A stretch of 64,000 bases of DNA from Pseudaestuariivita rosea (GTDB lineage Bacteria > Pseudomonadota > Alphaproteobacteria > Rhodobacterales > Rhodobacteraceae). Location: contig NZ_JACNMP010000008.1 in the NCBI RefSeq assembly GCF_017592335.1, positions 1 to 64,000 of the forward strand, read 5' to 3'. The translations under genes were made by a program, and so were the position numbers. Of this stretch, positions 35,845 through 44,333 are shown piece by piece (the stretch's first letter is position 1; each line of letters begins with the position of its first letter). The notes under the pieces were generated by a model, which was given only the letters and a program-made list of their open reading frames with translations, did not search any database and was not told the DNA's origin.

Positions 35845-37238
35845 CGCCAAACATAACTGCGGCAAAAGCCGCGCTCAGCCATCTTGAGATCGAGGAAAAA
35901 GACACCGCCATACGCGCCAAAAGCCGCGATTTCTTCTGGTATTCCCCGGTGCTGAAAGACCGTCTGGATCACATCGTGGCTGATTTCGTCGTCTCGCCCC
36001 GGACTGAGGCCGAGGTGATCGAGGTTCTGAAGGTCTGCTATGCCCACGACGTGCCGGTCACGACCCGCGGGGCCGGGACGGGGAACTACGGGCAAGCGAT
36101 GCCCCTGTCGGGTGGCTGCGTGATGCACCTGACGCATATGAACGCAGTCAAGGAAATTCACCCCGGCCGCGTGATCGTTGAACCGGGTTGCCTGCTGAAA
36201 GATCTCGATGCCGCCTGCAATGAGACGGGTCAGGAAATCCGCATGTTTTCCTCGACCTGGGCCACAGCGACGATCGGCGGGTTTATCGCCGGTGGCTCGG
36301 GCGGCGTGGGGTCGTGCACCTGGGGCAGCCTGCGCGATCTGGGCAACATCATCCGCCTGCGCGTCGTGACGATGGAGGAAGAGCCGCGCATTCTGGACTT
36401 CCGCGGCGAAGAACTGGCCCGTGTCAGCCACGCCTACGGCACGAACGGGATCATCACGCAGGTCGAAATCCCCCTGGCCCCCGCCTATGACTGGGTCGAG
36501 ATGTTCGTGGCCTGCGACGATTTCATGGACGCCGCCCGCTTTGCCGAAGAACTGGCCAATGAAGACGGCATCCTGATCAAACTGGCCAGCGTGTTTGAGG
36601 CCCCGACGGCCAAGGATTATTTCCAGCGCGTCGCCCCCCATGTCGACGACGGCACGCATCTGATCGCGCTGATGGTCGCACCGCAGTCGATGGACGGGTT
36701 TCTGACGTTCCTGGCCCGCCGTCCCGTGGCCCGGCTGATCTATCGCTCGGACGACAACGATTGGCCACGCACGCCCGGCGCGGTTTTCGAATATGGTTGG
36801 AACCACACAACCCTGCGCGCGCTGAAGGTCGATCCGTCGATCACCTATCTGCAGGTCCGCTATGGGTTCCCCGATCACCTGAAGCTGGTCGAACAGATGC
36901 GCGACCAGTTCAGCCCCGAGGTGCTGCAGCATCTTGAGGTCCTGCGCGAAAACGGCAAGGTGATGTTTGCGGGCCTCAGCCTGGTGAAATTCACCACCGA
37001 GGACCGCCTGGACGAAATCATAAAACTGCACGAGGACGCGGGCGCGATGATCTTCAACCCCCACCGCTATACGCTGGAGGAAGGCGGCCGCCAGACCGTC
37101 GACGACCGCCAGTTGCAGTTCAAGAAAGAGGCCGATCCAAAGGGCCTCTTGAACCCCGGCAAGATGATCGCCTGGGACGATCCTGATTGGGCCTATGATC
37201 AGATGTACAGCTATCCCAAGATACAGGCAGCGGAATGA
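35841..37238 (+). CDS. FAD-linked oxidase (VAO/GlcD family)
   Basis: A 465-residue oxidase with an N-terminal FAD_binding_4 domain. TTRGAGTGNYGQAMPLSGG (74-92) is the pyrophosphate-binding loop of the VAO family, and WGSLRDLGNI and GTNGIITQVEIPLAPAYDW follow; the C-terminal part resembles GlcD-type oxidases. No obvious covalent-flavin histidine is seen in the loop. It starts inside the amidohydrolase stop codon (ATGA). It could oxidise an alcohol, amine or ring CH in the pathway. It is followed by a palindromic repeat and then the NQO-type genes. Confidence 0.85.
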   Translation: MTPNITAAKAALSHLEIEEKDTAIRAKSRDFFWYSPVLKDRLDHIVADFVVSPRTEAEVIEVLKVCYAHDVPVTTRGAGTGNYGQAMPLSGGCVMHLTHMNAVKEIHPGRVIVEPGCLLKDLDAACNETGQEIRMFSSTWATATIGGFIAGGSGGVGSCTWGSLRDLGNIIRLRVVTMEEEPRILDFRGEELARVSHAYGTNGIITQVEIPLAPAYDWVEMFVACDDFMDAARFAEELANEDGILIKLASVFEAPTAKDYFQRVAPHVDDGTHLIALMVAPQSMDGFLTFLARRPVARLIYRSDDNDWPRTPGAVFEYGWNHTTLRALKVDPSITYLQVRYGFPDHLKLVEQMRDQFSPEVLQHLEVLRENGKVMFAGLSLVKFTTEDRLDEIIKLHEDAGAMIFNPHRYTLEEGGRQTVDDRQLQFKKEADPKGLLNPGKMIAWDDPDWAYDQMYSYPKIQAAE

Positions 37239-37255
37239 GGTGGCGTGACATAGAG

Positions 37256-37276
37256 GTCCCGGATCAAGTCCGGGAC
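37256..37276. repeat. REP-like palindrome, copy 1 (inside an operon)
   Basis: GTCCCGGA and TCCGGGAC arms around a 5-base TCAAG loop, in the 49-base gap between the FAD oxidase and the next gene. A near copy with the same arms and one base changed in the loop is at 58407-58427, and both are followed by CTGCG. Such stems can modulate mRNA decay within operons. Confidence 0.85.
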
Positions 37277-37287
37277 TGCGCAGGGCC

Positions 37288-37869
37288 ATGACCCGCGCGC
37301 TGGTCCTTTATGCTCATCCGTGCCCCGAGAGCTTCTCGTCGGCGCTGCATAAAACCGTTGTGGAAAGTCTGCAAAACCGGGGCTGGGACGTCGACGACTG
37401 TGACCTGAACGCCGAAGGCTTTTCGCCCTTGCTGACCGAGGCCGAACGCCGCGCCTATCATCAGGAAGAGGTCAACATCGAACCCGTCCGCGCCTATGTC
37501 GACCGGCTGCGGCAGGCGCAGGCGCTGATCATGGTGTTCCCGGTCTGGAATTTCGGCTATCCCGCGATCCTGAAGGGATTTCTGGATCGCGTTTTCCTAC
37601 CCGGCGTGTCCTTCAAGCTGGTCGACGGGCATGTCAAACCCAACCTGACGCACATTCGCAAACTGGCCGCGGTCACGACCTATGGCGGCACGCGGATGCG
37701 GGCGATCATGGCAGGCGACCCGCCGCGCAAATGCGTCACCCGCGCGGTCTGGCATGTCTGCCGACCCGACAAGACGAAATACCTGGCGCTTTATGATATG
37801 AATCGCGCCACCGATCAGAAACGCGGTCAGTTCCTTGCGCAGGTGGGCCGAGAGATGGAGGCACTTTAA
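37288..37869 (+). CDS. NAD(P)H oxidoreductase, NQO1-type flavodoxin fold (A)
   Basis: A 193-residue flavodoxin-like reductase starting VLYAHPCPESFSSALHK, with the family motif FPVWNFGYPAILKGFLDRVFLPG at about 79-101, which binds FMN or FAD. Such enzymes reduce quinones, nitro groups or flavins with NAD(P)H. It is a paralogue of the next gene (both open with H-P-x-x-S-F and have the PAxLKGxLDRVxLP motif). It sits behind a REP palindrome, 49 bases after the oxidase gene. Its role in the pathway may be to supply reduced flavin or cut a ring double bond. Confidence 0.87.
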   Translation: MTRALVLYAHPCPESFSSALHKTVVESLQNRGWDVDDCDLNAEGFSPLLTEAERRAYHQEEVNIEPVRAYVDRLRQAQALIMVFPVWNFGYPAILKGFLDRVFLPGVSFKLVDGHVKPNLTHIRKLAAVTTYGGTRMRAIMAGDPPRKCVTRAVWHVCRPDKTKYLALYDMNRATDQKRGQFLAQVGREMEAL

Positions 37870-37870
37870 A

Positions 37871-38503
37871 ATGCGCGCTTTGGTGGTCTATTGTCATCCG
37901 AAAGAGGGAAGCTTTACCGCAGCCATCCGCGATCTGGTCCTGGCCAAGTTACAGGATGCGGGGGCCGAGGTCCGCCTGACCGACCTTTATAAACGCGGCT
38001 TTGACCCGGTGCTCAGCGCGCATGAGATGGATATTTACCTGGACACACCCGCCAATCGCGACCCCGTCAGTTCGGATGTCGATGATATCCTGTGGTGCGA
38101 TACGCTGATCTTTGTCTATCCCACATGGTGGTACGGCCTGCCCGCGATGCTGAAAGGCTGGCTGGACCGGGTGCTGCTGCCCGATGTGGCCTTTCTGATG
38201 CCCGATGAACAGAACGCCGATATCCGTCGGGGTCTGACGCATATAAAGCGGCTTGGCGTGCTGACGACCTGCGGGGCCAGTTGGGGGCTGACCCATATGC
38301 TGGGCGCGCCGGGCAAACGGACGATTTTGCGCGGGGTCCGGTCAATCTGCCATACCCGCTGCAAAACGATGTACGTGGCGCATTACCTGATGGACAGCTC
38401 GACCGATGCAACGCGGCAGGCCCACCTGCAGCGTGTGGCCCGCAAAATGGATCAGTTCATCGGCGCCGCCCCCCGATCCGCAACCCGTGAGGTCCGCGCA
38501 TGA
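37871..38503 (+). CDS. NAD(P)H oxidoreductase, NQO1-type flavodoxin fold (B)
   Basis: A 210-residue paralogue of the gene just before it. It starts MRALVVYCHPKEGSFTAAIRD and has FVYPTWWYGLPAMLKGWLDRVLLPD near residue 81. The start is taken at ATG 37871, one base after the upstream stop; the longer frame overlaps that gene. The C-terminal 15 residues overlap the 2OG-oxygenase start by 4 bases. Two adjacent related reductases may form a heteromer or act on two steps. Confidence 0.87.
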   Translation: MRALVVYCHPKEGSFTAAIRDLVLAKLQDAGAEVRLTDLYKRGFDPVLSAHEMDIYLDTPANRDPVSSDVDDILWCDTLIFVYPTWWYGLPAMLKGWLDRVLLPDVAFLMPDEQNADIRRGLTHIKRLGVLTTCGASWGLTHMLGAPGKRTILRGVRSICHTRCKTMYVAHYLMDSSTDATRQAHLQRVARKMDQFIGAAPRSATREVRA

Positions 38504-39420
38504 TCCCCTTACTAGACTGGCAGGATTTTGAAACGAACCGCGACGCTTTCGTCTCGGCCATCGGCGCAGCTTGCCGGGGGCCGGGGTTTTTCCTGCTAAA
38601 GAACCCGCCCGTGCCTGCCGATCTGCGGGCAGAGGTCTTTCGTCAGGCAGACACGTTCTTTGCATTGCCAGCCCAAGAGAAAACCAAGCTGGATATCCGG
38701 AAAACGCCGCACTATCGCGGGTGGGCGGCGCAGGGGGTTGAGTCGCTTGATGACAGCACCGCGCAGGTCGACCTGAAGGAAAGTTTCAACATCGGCTACG
38801 ATCTGGCCGCCCATGACCCACGCGTGCTGGCGGGCGAGCCCTTTCGCGGGGTGAATGTCTGGCCCGATCTGCCGGGCTTTCGCCAGACCATGTTGACCTA
38901 TTTCGATGCAGCCCTTGATCTGGGGCGGCAGATCCACCGGGCCTTTGCCGCCGATCTGGGCCTGGCCGAGGACAGCTTTGCAAAAGCCTTCGACGAACCC
39001 CTGGCCGCCATGCGCCTGCTGCATTATCCGCCGGGCACCGGGGCTGACAATGAAATCGGGGCCGGGGCGCATACGGATTACGGGGCGATCACGCTGCTGA
39101 TGACGGATGGCGAACCGGGTCTGCAGGTTAAACCGCGCGGCGGCGACTGGCAGGATGTGCCCCATGTCGATGGCGCCTATATCGTCAATATCGGCGACTG
39201 CCTGATGCGCTGGACGAATGACATATATATGTCCACCCCCCACCGCGTTCTGCCCCCCAAACGCCAGCGCCGGTCGGTCGCGTTCTTTGTCGAGGCGAAC
39301 CCTGACACCATCATTCAGGCCCTGCCCGGAACGGGCGCTGCGAAATACCCGCCGATCCGGGCGGCGGATTATCTGCAATCGCGGCTGGATGCGACTTATG
39401 CCCCGAAAGGGGCCACCTGA
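38500..39420 (+). CDS. 2-oxoglutarate/Fe(II) oxygenase (isopenicillin N synthase family)
   Basis: A 306-residue double-stranded beta-helix oxygenase. H191, D193 (HTDYG) and H248 (STPHRV) are the iron triad, and R258 with S259 (RRSVAFF) binds the 2-oxoglutarate carboxylate. The N-terminal half has the typical DIOX_N stretch FFLLKNPPVPADLRAEVFRQADTFF. It would hydroxylate, demethylate or desaturate a small molecule. It overlaps the previous gene by 4 bases and ends inside the start of the creatininase gene by one base. Confidence 0.9.
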   Translation: MIPLLDWQDFETNRDAFVSAIGAACRGPGFFLLKNPPVPADLRAEVFRQADTFFALPAQEKTKLDIRKTPHYRGWAAQGVESLDDSTAQVDLKESFNIGYDLAAHDPRVLAGEPFRGVNVWPDLPGFRQTMLTYFDAALDLGRQIHRAFAADLGLAEDSFAKAFDEPLAAMRLLHYPPGTGADNEIGAGAHTDYGAITLLMTDGEPGLQVKPRGGDWQDVPHVDGAYIVNIGDCLMRWTNDIYMSTPHRVLPPKRQRRSVAFFVEANPDTIIQALPGTGAAKYPPIRAADYLQSRLDATYAPKGAT

Positions 39421-40193
39421 TGGCCGCGCGCGACTGGGCCGATCTGAAAGCGTCCGATTTTGACACCATCGACCCGATGGAAACCATCGCCGTTTTGCCG
39501 ACCGCAGCCATTGAACAGCACGGGCCGCATCTGCCCGTTGGCACGGATACCCTGATTGCCGAGGGGATGTTGGGCGTGTTCCGCACTCAGTGCCCCGAAG
39601 ATCTGGACGTGCGCATTCTGCCGGTGCAGGCGGTGGGGAAGTCGAACGAACATCTGTGGGCCAAGGGCACATTGACCCTGTCCGCCGCCAATGCGCTGGC
39701 CGTCTGGACCGAGATCGGCCTGTCTGTCGCCCGCGCAGGCATCCGCAAGATCGTCCTGATCAACTCGCACGGCGGAAATCTTGATCTGATTTCTATCCTG
39801 TCACGCGAATTGCGCGTGCAGGCCGATATGCTGGCCGTCAAGGCGCAGTGGGGCAGTTTTGGTGTGCCCGGGGGGCTTTACGCCGATCAGGAACGCAGTT
39901 TTGGCATCCATGGCGGCGATCTGGAAACCTCGCTTATGCTGGCCTTTCGCCCGGAAACGGTCGACATGGATCAGGCGCGGGATTTCCGGTCGACGGCGGA
40001 AATTTCGTCGATCCCGCCCATCGGCCCGATTTCCTACGGCTGGATCGCCAGCGACCTGAACCCCGACGGGACCGTAGGACAGGCGCATCTGGCCACTGCC
40101 GAAAAAGGGCATCAGACAGCGGCCCATCAGGTGGCGGGTTTCATCGACCTGTTGCGGGACGTGCGGCAGATGCCGCTGTTCGATATCCGGTAG
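39420..40193 (+). CDS. Creatininase-family amidohydrolase
   Basis: A 257-residue enzyme with the creatininase metal sites E32-x-H34-x-x-H37 (EQHGPH), D43 (GTD), H117 in NSHGGN and E169 in HGGDLET. The family opens cyclic amides such as creatinine, or cleaves formamides and peptides (for example MftE). It is the last gene of the operon and overlaps the oxygenase by one base. Ring opening of the deaminated, oxidised compound is the natural guess; the substrate is unknown. Confidence 0.9.
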   Translation: MAARDWADLKASDFDTIDPMETIAVLPTAAIEQHGPHLPVGTDTLIAEGMLGVFRTQCPEDLDVRILPVQAVGKSNEHLWAKGTLTLSAANALAVWTEIGLSVARAGIRKIVLINSHGGNLDLISILSRELRVQADMLAVKAQWGSFGVPGGLYADQERSFGIHGGDLETSLMLAFRPETVDMDQARDFRSTAEISSIPPIGPISYGWIASDLNPDGTVGQAHLATAEKGHQTAAHQVAGFIDLLRDVRQMPLFDIR

Positions 40194-40392
40194 AGTACCT
40201 TTTTAAAAGCCACAGTGTATTGAATTAGACGCTAGGGCAGCGACCGGCCTGAGGGTGGGTGCGAGACAAGCGCCCGCCGTCGTGCTGGAAGCACGCCTTC
40301 GGCGTGACGGGGGGCGGGTCGGGCGCTGCCCGGTGGTGCCCACCGGGCGGAATGAGTGGATATGGTGTTACGGGTTTTTAGAAAGATGCCCC
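40194..40392. other. Intergenic region with strong hairpins, no gene
   Basis: The space between the creatininase gene and the next minus-strand gene holds no convincing ORF. It carries GC-rich inverted repeats: GCCCGGTGG with CCACCGGGC (40328-40336 with 40340-40348), and nested CGCCCGCC / GGCGGG stems near 40270-40320. They probably end or stabilise the operon transcript, or are a degraded repeat. Confidence 0.6.
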
Positions 40393-40425
40393 AAAAACAA
40401 AAACGCCAGCCCGATCAGGCTGGCG
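40393..40425 (-). terminator. Intrinsic terminator of the branched-chain-type binding protein gene
   Basis: CGCCAGCC / GGCTGGCG (40404-40411 with 40418-40425) with A-rich DNA to its left, which gives the U-tract for the minus strand. It lies 24 bases past that gene's stop. Confidence 0.85.
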
Positions 40426-40449
40426 CATAAGCATTATGACAAGACTGCC

Positions 40450-41592
40450 TTACATCGGCTCAAAGAAACCATCCGGCAGCAGACGTGTCATAAAGATCTG
40501 GTCGATCCCCTGGTTGTCATCGGGGTTGAAGCTCAGCTCAACCCCGCCCAGATCCAGCGACGATGTGCCTTCCAAAGCAGCCAGGAAGCTTTCGCGTGTC
40601 GGGTTGGGACCGGCTTTCGCCAATGCATCAATCGTAAGCCGCCCGACCAGATAGCCTTCCAGTGAAACGAAGCCGAACGACGCATTATCATTATAGGCCT
40701 TCAGCGCTGTCTGATAATCACTGACAATCGGAATGTTCTTGTCCCACGGGAACGGCACGACTTGGCTGATGATGACGCCTGCACCCTCTGGCCACAGCTC
40801 ATCGGCCAAGGCCTGAGATCCCACGAAGGAAATCGTCACGAATTCGGGCGTGAAATCATAGGATCGCGACAGCTTGATGAACTCACCTACAGGGCGATAG
40901 GCGCCGACCATCACAACGGCGTCGGGTGACGCATCGCGGATGGTGATCAGCGCGTCTTTGACGTCGGTTGTGTTCCGGGTGTAGGTGCCCTCGGCCACCA
41001 GTTGCATGTTACGGCGCGTCAGCGCTTTGTTCACACCGCTTAGACCCGCCTGACCAAAGCTGTCATCCTGATAGAGGATCGCAATGCGCTGCAGACCCAT
41101 GTTGTCGACCAGTTCGGCAATCCATGCTTCGGTTTCGGCATCATAGCTGCCGCGCACATTGTAGACATTGTTGTTGTCGGCATTCCGCAGGAAGCCTGCA
41201 CCGGTGAAGGGACCAACCAAAGGCAGGTTGGCCTGGGTCGCAATTGGCTGCAACGCCACGTTCGTTGGTGTTCCGACCGTGCCGATCAGCGCGAAATGCT
41301 GGTTGTTGCTGATCATCTGGTTGATATGGGCGGTCGATCTGTCGGGTTCATACCCGTCGTCGAAACTTTCCAGTTTCAGCATGCGGCCGTTGACACCGCC
41401 GTTGCGATTGACTTCCTCGAACGCGGCCATCAGACCAACTTGCATGCCAAGACCAAGCTGGGCGGCAGGGCCATCAAGGGCAGCAATCTGACCAAACATG
41501 ACGGCATCATCAGAAACACCGGGTTCAGCCATGGCCGTCACTGGGATCAGAAGGGTGGACAGCGCAGCGACCAGTTTTGCGCGAAGTGACAT
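40450..41592 (-). CDS. ABC transporter substrate-binding protein (branched-chain amino acid type)
   Basis: A 380-residue Peripla_BP_6 protein. The ATG at 41592 (GGAG eight bases upstream) gives a signal peptide MSLRAKLVAALSTLLIPVTAMA. The mature part shows the LivJ-like pattern DDAVMFGQIAALDGPAAQLGLGMQVGLMAAFEEVN, then LIGTVGTPTNVALQPIA and ILYQDDSFGQAGLSGV. No permease or ATPase genes accompany it, so it may be an orphan receptor-type binding protein or one with a distant transporter; the ligand is unknown. It ends in a terminator. Confidence 0.88.
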   Translation of the reverse strand: MSLRAKLVAALSTLLIPVTAMAEPGVSDDAVMFGQIAALDGPAAQLGLGMQVGLMAAFEEVNRNGGVNGRMLKLESFDDGYEPDRSTAHINQMISNNQHFALIGTVGTPTNVALQPIATQANLPLVGPFTGAGFLRNADNNNVYNVRGSYDAETEAWIAELVDNMGLQRIAILYQDDSFGQAGLSGVNKALTRRNMQLVAEGTYTRNTTDVKDALITIRDASPDAVVMVGAYRPVGEFIKLSRSYDFTPEFVTISFVGSQALADELWPEGAGVIISQVVPFPWDKNIPIVSDYQTALKAYNDNASFGFVSLEGYLVGRLTIDALAKAGPNPTRESFLAALEGTSSLDLGGVELSFNPDDNQGIDQIFMTRLLPDGFFEPM

Positions 41593-41717
41593 TTTAAATC
41601 TCCGATAGGGCGAAAAACGGACGGACTGCATGGTCAGCACGTTTGTTCGGAATTAACTTTTACAAGCTTTGAAGCGGGTCCCGCCAGTTGTATGGCAGGA
41701 CCTCGATCGTGTTTGCA

Positions 41718-43298
41718 TTAGGGCTTGCGGACCCACACTTCGACGCGGCGGTTGATACGCTTGCCGTCCAATGTGTCGTTACAGGCCACCGGTGCCATTT
41801 CACCGTATCCTTTGGCAGTGAATTCAATCTTGCCAAGCTGAGGGCCGGCAAATATCTGAATTGTTTCAGCCACCTGCTGCGCGCGGCCTACGGACAGGGC
41901 GCGGTTTGCCTCAAACGCACCGTCACTGTCGGTAAAGCCGACAAATGCAACTTCGGTGCCTTCGGGTTGCGTTTGCAGATAAGTGACCAGACGCTGCAGG
42001 TCTACCTGGGCCTTACCATCCAACCGGCTGGAACCGGATGAGAAACGGAAGGTTGTCGACAAACGGTCCCACTGGAACATATCCACCAGCATTTCGCGCA
42101 TAAGACCCAGTTCAAAAGGATCGTTGGTGGATTGGATCAGGTCGCGCATCCGGCTGCCCGCGCTGTCCATCGCCAATCGTCTGACCCCCAGATCAACAAA
42201 GCCTGCTTTGGCCACAAGGCTGTCCGCTTCGCTTGAGATTGCGAAATCGATCAGATCCTGGCCTTCAAAGCTAAGGTTGTCGGCCCGGTTATAAAGGTAC
42301 AGGCGGCGCTGAAGGGGGTATTCCTCGGTTTTGGCCAGGAAGGATGTCGGGCTGGTGGTGATGCCGCAACTGGCCTGGATATCCAGCGGTTTGGCGCCGC
42401 GCACAAAGGCCGAACCGACATATCCGATGGCACCCGGATCAGCATTCACAAGACGGCTGACTTCCTGATCGTTATCCACGGAACGGACAAAGTTCGACTT
42501 GCTGCGGCCGGATGCCGAGAAAATTTTCTCTTCGAAAACCGCGGCTGTACCACTGCCCGTTTCACGGCCATAAACGGTGATCGGGGCGCTTGGTCCGCCG
42601 ATTTCAGCCCAGTTCGTGATGTTGCCGCTATAGATCAGGTCCAGATTTTGAAGGGAAATCGACTGGATCGGATTGTTGGGATGGACGATTACAGAAATAC
42701 TGTCCACCGCAACGATGTGTTCCTGACCAACGTCGATCATGTTGCCCGCGCCCGCATCGCGCAGCGAACGTGCCTCGGCGGGCAGAATACGACGGGACGA
42801 CATATTGATTTCCACGCTGTCATCCCGCAGGTCGCGGAATCCTTCGGTCGAACTTGATGGTCTCAGAATATATTTGGCCAGTTCATCACCAAAGCCGGCT
42901 TCACCGATAACGGTTGCCTCCATCGTGCCGCCTTGTTCCTTGGTGTCCACGACAGCATCCTGGTTGGCTGCAAAACCCTGCAGCAGCAGCGGCATAAGCG
43001 CCTCACCCATCGAGCCAGACCCGACAATCGTCACACCTTCAACTGCGGTGTTCAGGCTGGGGCACCCTGCGCCTTCGCAGTTGATGTTGGTGGCCGAGAT
43101 ACGCATCGTTCCCAGACTGGTGCGGATAGTGTAAAAGCCACCCTCAAACGTGACAATTTCGCCGCGCGCTGTGAAAGACCCGTCAGTGGACTGAAGCCTG
43201 ACTTCCTGCGCACTTGCTGCCCCTGACACTGCAATCGAAGCACAGATCGCAAACGCGAGATGTGCCGTAGATCTCAGTAGATTTATTTTTTTTGACAC
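41718..43298 (-). CDS. Phosphate-binding-protein-like domain fused to OmpA C-terminus
   Basis: A 526-residue fusion protein. Residues 1-30 are a signal peptide (ending GAASAQ). Residues 31-90 form a small cysteine-containing domain (GFYTIRTSLGTMRISATNINCEGAGCP). Residues 90-375 are PstS-like, with VGSGSMGEALMP and YGRETGSGTAAVFEE. Residues about 405-526 are an OmpA-like peptidoglycan-binding domain with FTDSDGAFEANRALSVGRAQQV. It would sit in the periplasm bound to the wall, binding a small anion or acting as a sensor. No pst genes are near. It is next to the tungstate importer, which is divergent. Confidence 0.85.
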   Translation of the reverse strand: MSKKINLLRSTAHLAFAICASIAVSGAASAQEVRLQSTDGSFTARGEIVTFEGGFYTIRTSLGTMRISATNINCEGAGCPSLNTAVEGVTIVGSGSMGEALMPLLLQGFAANQDAVVDTKEQGGTMEATVIGEAGFGDELAKYILRPSSSTEGFRDLRDDSVEINMSSRRILPAEARSLRDAGAGNMIDVGQEHIVAVDSISVIVHPNNPIQSISLQNLDLIYSGNITNWAEIGGPSAPITVYGRETGSGTAAVFEEKIFSASGRSKSNFVRSVDNDQEVSRLVNADPGAIGYVGSAFVRGAKPLDIQASCGITTSPTSFLAKTEEYPLQRRLYLYNRADNLSFEGQDLIDFAISSEADSLVAKAGFVDLGVRRLAMDSAGSRMRDLIQSTNDPFELGLMREMLVDMFQWDRLSTTFRFSSGSSRLDGKAQVDLQRLVTYLQTQPEGTEVAFVGFTDSDGAFEANRALSVGRAQQVAETIQIFAGPQLGKIEFTAKGYGEMAPVACNDTLDGKRINRRVEVWVRKP

Positions 43299-43625
43299 GT
43301 GGTACTCCTTCCAAGCCGATACCAGGTAATGACAAGCAATTTATTGCCTAAATAATTTGCTATATTGCATCTTGGTAATACTTTATTGGCTTATTTTGGC
43401 GTGATTGTGCTCGAAATAAGAAAAATAAGGCAAAATTGGGCAATTTGATTACAAATTTCAAAATTACGACAGATTTGCACGTACTGCAAACCCGGTATGC
43501 ATAAAAATTATGGCAGTTTTAGGGTGCGTCAGTGTTCCGCACCGGACTGAGTCGTGTGGGCTGGACAGCTTGCAAAGGATGTGTAATTTTCAGTTTTGTA
43601 CTATTTTGGGAAATAATAACACAAA
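43299..43625. other. AT-rich divergent promoter region of the OmpA fusion and tupBCA
   Basis: 327 bases without a gene between two divergent operons. The middle part is clearly AT-richer than its neighbours, with TTATTG and AAATAA runs. Promoters for both directions should lie here; I cannot assign firm -35/-10 boxes. No molybdate or tungstate riboswitch (MoCo/TuCo motif) can be recognised by eye. Confidence 0.5.
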
Positions 43626-43641
43626 ATGCAAAATTTTGCAT
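43626..43641. promoter_or_regulatory. Perfect palindrome covering the tupB start codon
   Basis: ATGCAAAATTTTGCAT is a perfect 16-base palindrome whose first three bases are the tupB start. It could be an operator for a local regulator or a chance feature of an AT-rich gene start. Confidence 0.35.
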
Positions 43642-44333
43642 CTATTTTCTCGAATGCTATCGGCCTAATTTGGTCCGGTGATCCGGCGTTGTGGGCCATT
43701 ATTCTGCTGTCACTGCAAGTTTCGATAGCGGCTGTTCTGATTGCCGCTGTGATTGGGCTGCCCCTTGGCGCCGCACTTGCCGTCAGTCGCTTTCCGGGAC
43801 GTCAGGTCGTCATAGTTTTGGTGAATGCTCTGATGGGGCTTCCGCCGGTGGTGGTCGGGTTGATGGTGTATCTGATGCTGTCGAACGCGGGCCCATTGGG
43901 CGTCTTGCAACTGCTATATACACCAACGGCGATGATCATTGCCCAGGTTGTGTTGGTCACCCCGATCGTTACCGCCTTGACCCGTCAGGTGATCGAAACC
44001 CTGGACGCCGAATATCATGAACATCTGCGCTCAATCGGTCTGTCGCGTCTGGCAACGGTGCCCGTTCTGCTGTGGGATGGCCGGTTCGCGCTGATGACAG
44101 CCGTTCTGGCCGGTTTCGGCCGCGCCATTGCCGAGGTCGGCGCGGTGATCATCGTGGGTGGCAATATCAATCACGTCACACGGGTCATGACCACAACAAT
44201 CGCACTGGAAACATCCAAGGGCAATCTATCGCTGGCGATGGCCCTGGGGACGGTCCTGCTGATTATGGCGGTTGCGGTCAATGCGGTTGTAGGGCTGCTT
44301 GGCCTGCGGGCGCGGCAGGTGGCCTATGCGTGA
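43626..44333 (+). CDS. tupB: Tungstate ABC transporter permease TupB
   Basis: A 235-residue inner-membrane protein with five or six membrane segments. The ATPase-docking loop EYHEHLRSIGLSRLATVPVLLWDGRFALMTAVLAGFGRAIAEVGAVIIVGGNI (about 120-180) matches the TupB/WtpB/ModB group. It is followed by TupC and TupA, the tungstate importer order tupBCA. It overlaps tupC by 8 bases. The gene start lies within a perfect palindrome. Confidence 0.9.
   Translation: MQNFASIFSNAIGLIWSGDPALWAIILLSLQVSIAAVLIAAVIGLPLGAALAVSRFPGRQVVIVLVNALMGLPPVVVGLMVYLMLSNAGPLGVLQLLYTPTAMIIAQVVLVTPIVTALTRQVIETLDAEYHEHLRSIGLSRLATVPVLLWDGRFALMTAVLAGFGRAIAEVGAVIIVGGNINHVTRVMTTTIALETSKGNLSLAMALGTVLLIMAVAVNAVVGLLGLRARQVAYA

Noticed and set aside
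35808-37289. 493-aa minus-strand ORF opposite the FAD oxidase
   Set aside because: Long only because of high GC at third positions; the sense gene has a clear FAD-binding loop and operon overlaps.
40255-40350. Repeats after the creatininase gene as a CRISPR-like or structured RNA gene
   Set aside because: The repeats are inverted, not direct and regularly spaced; nothing resembles a known ncRNA family.
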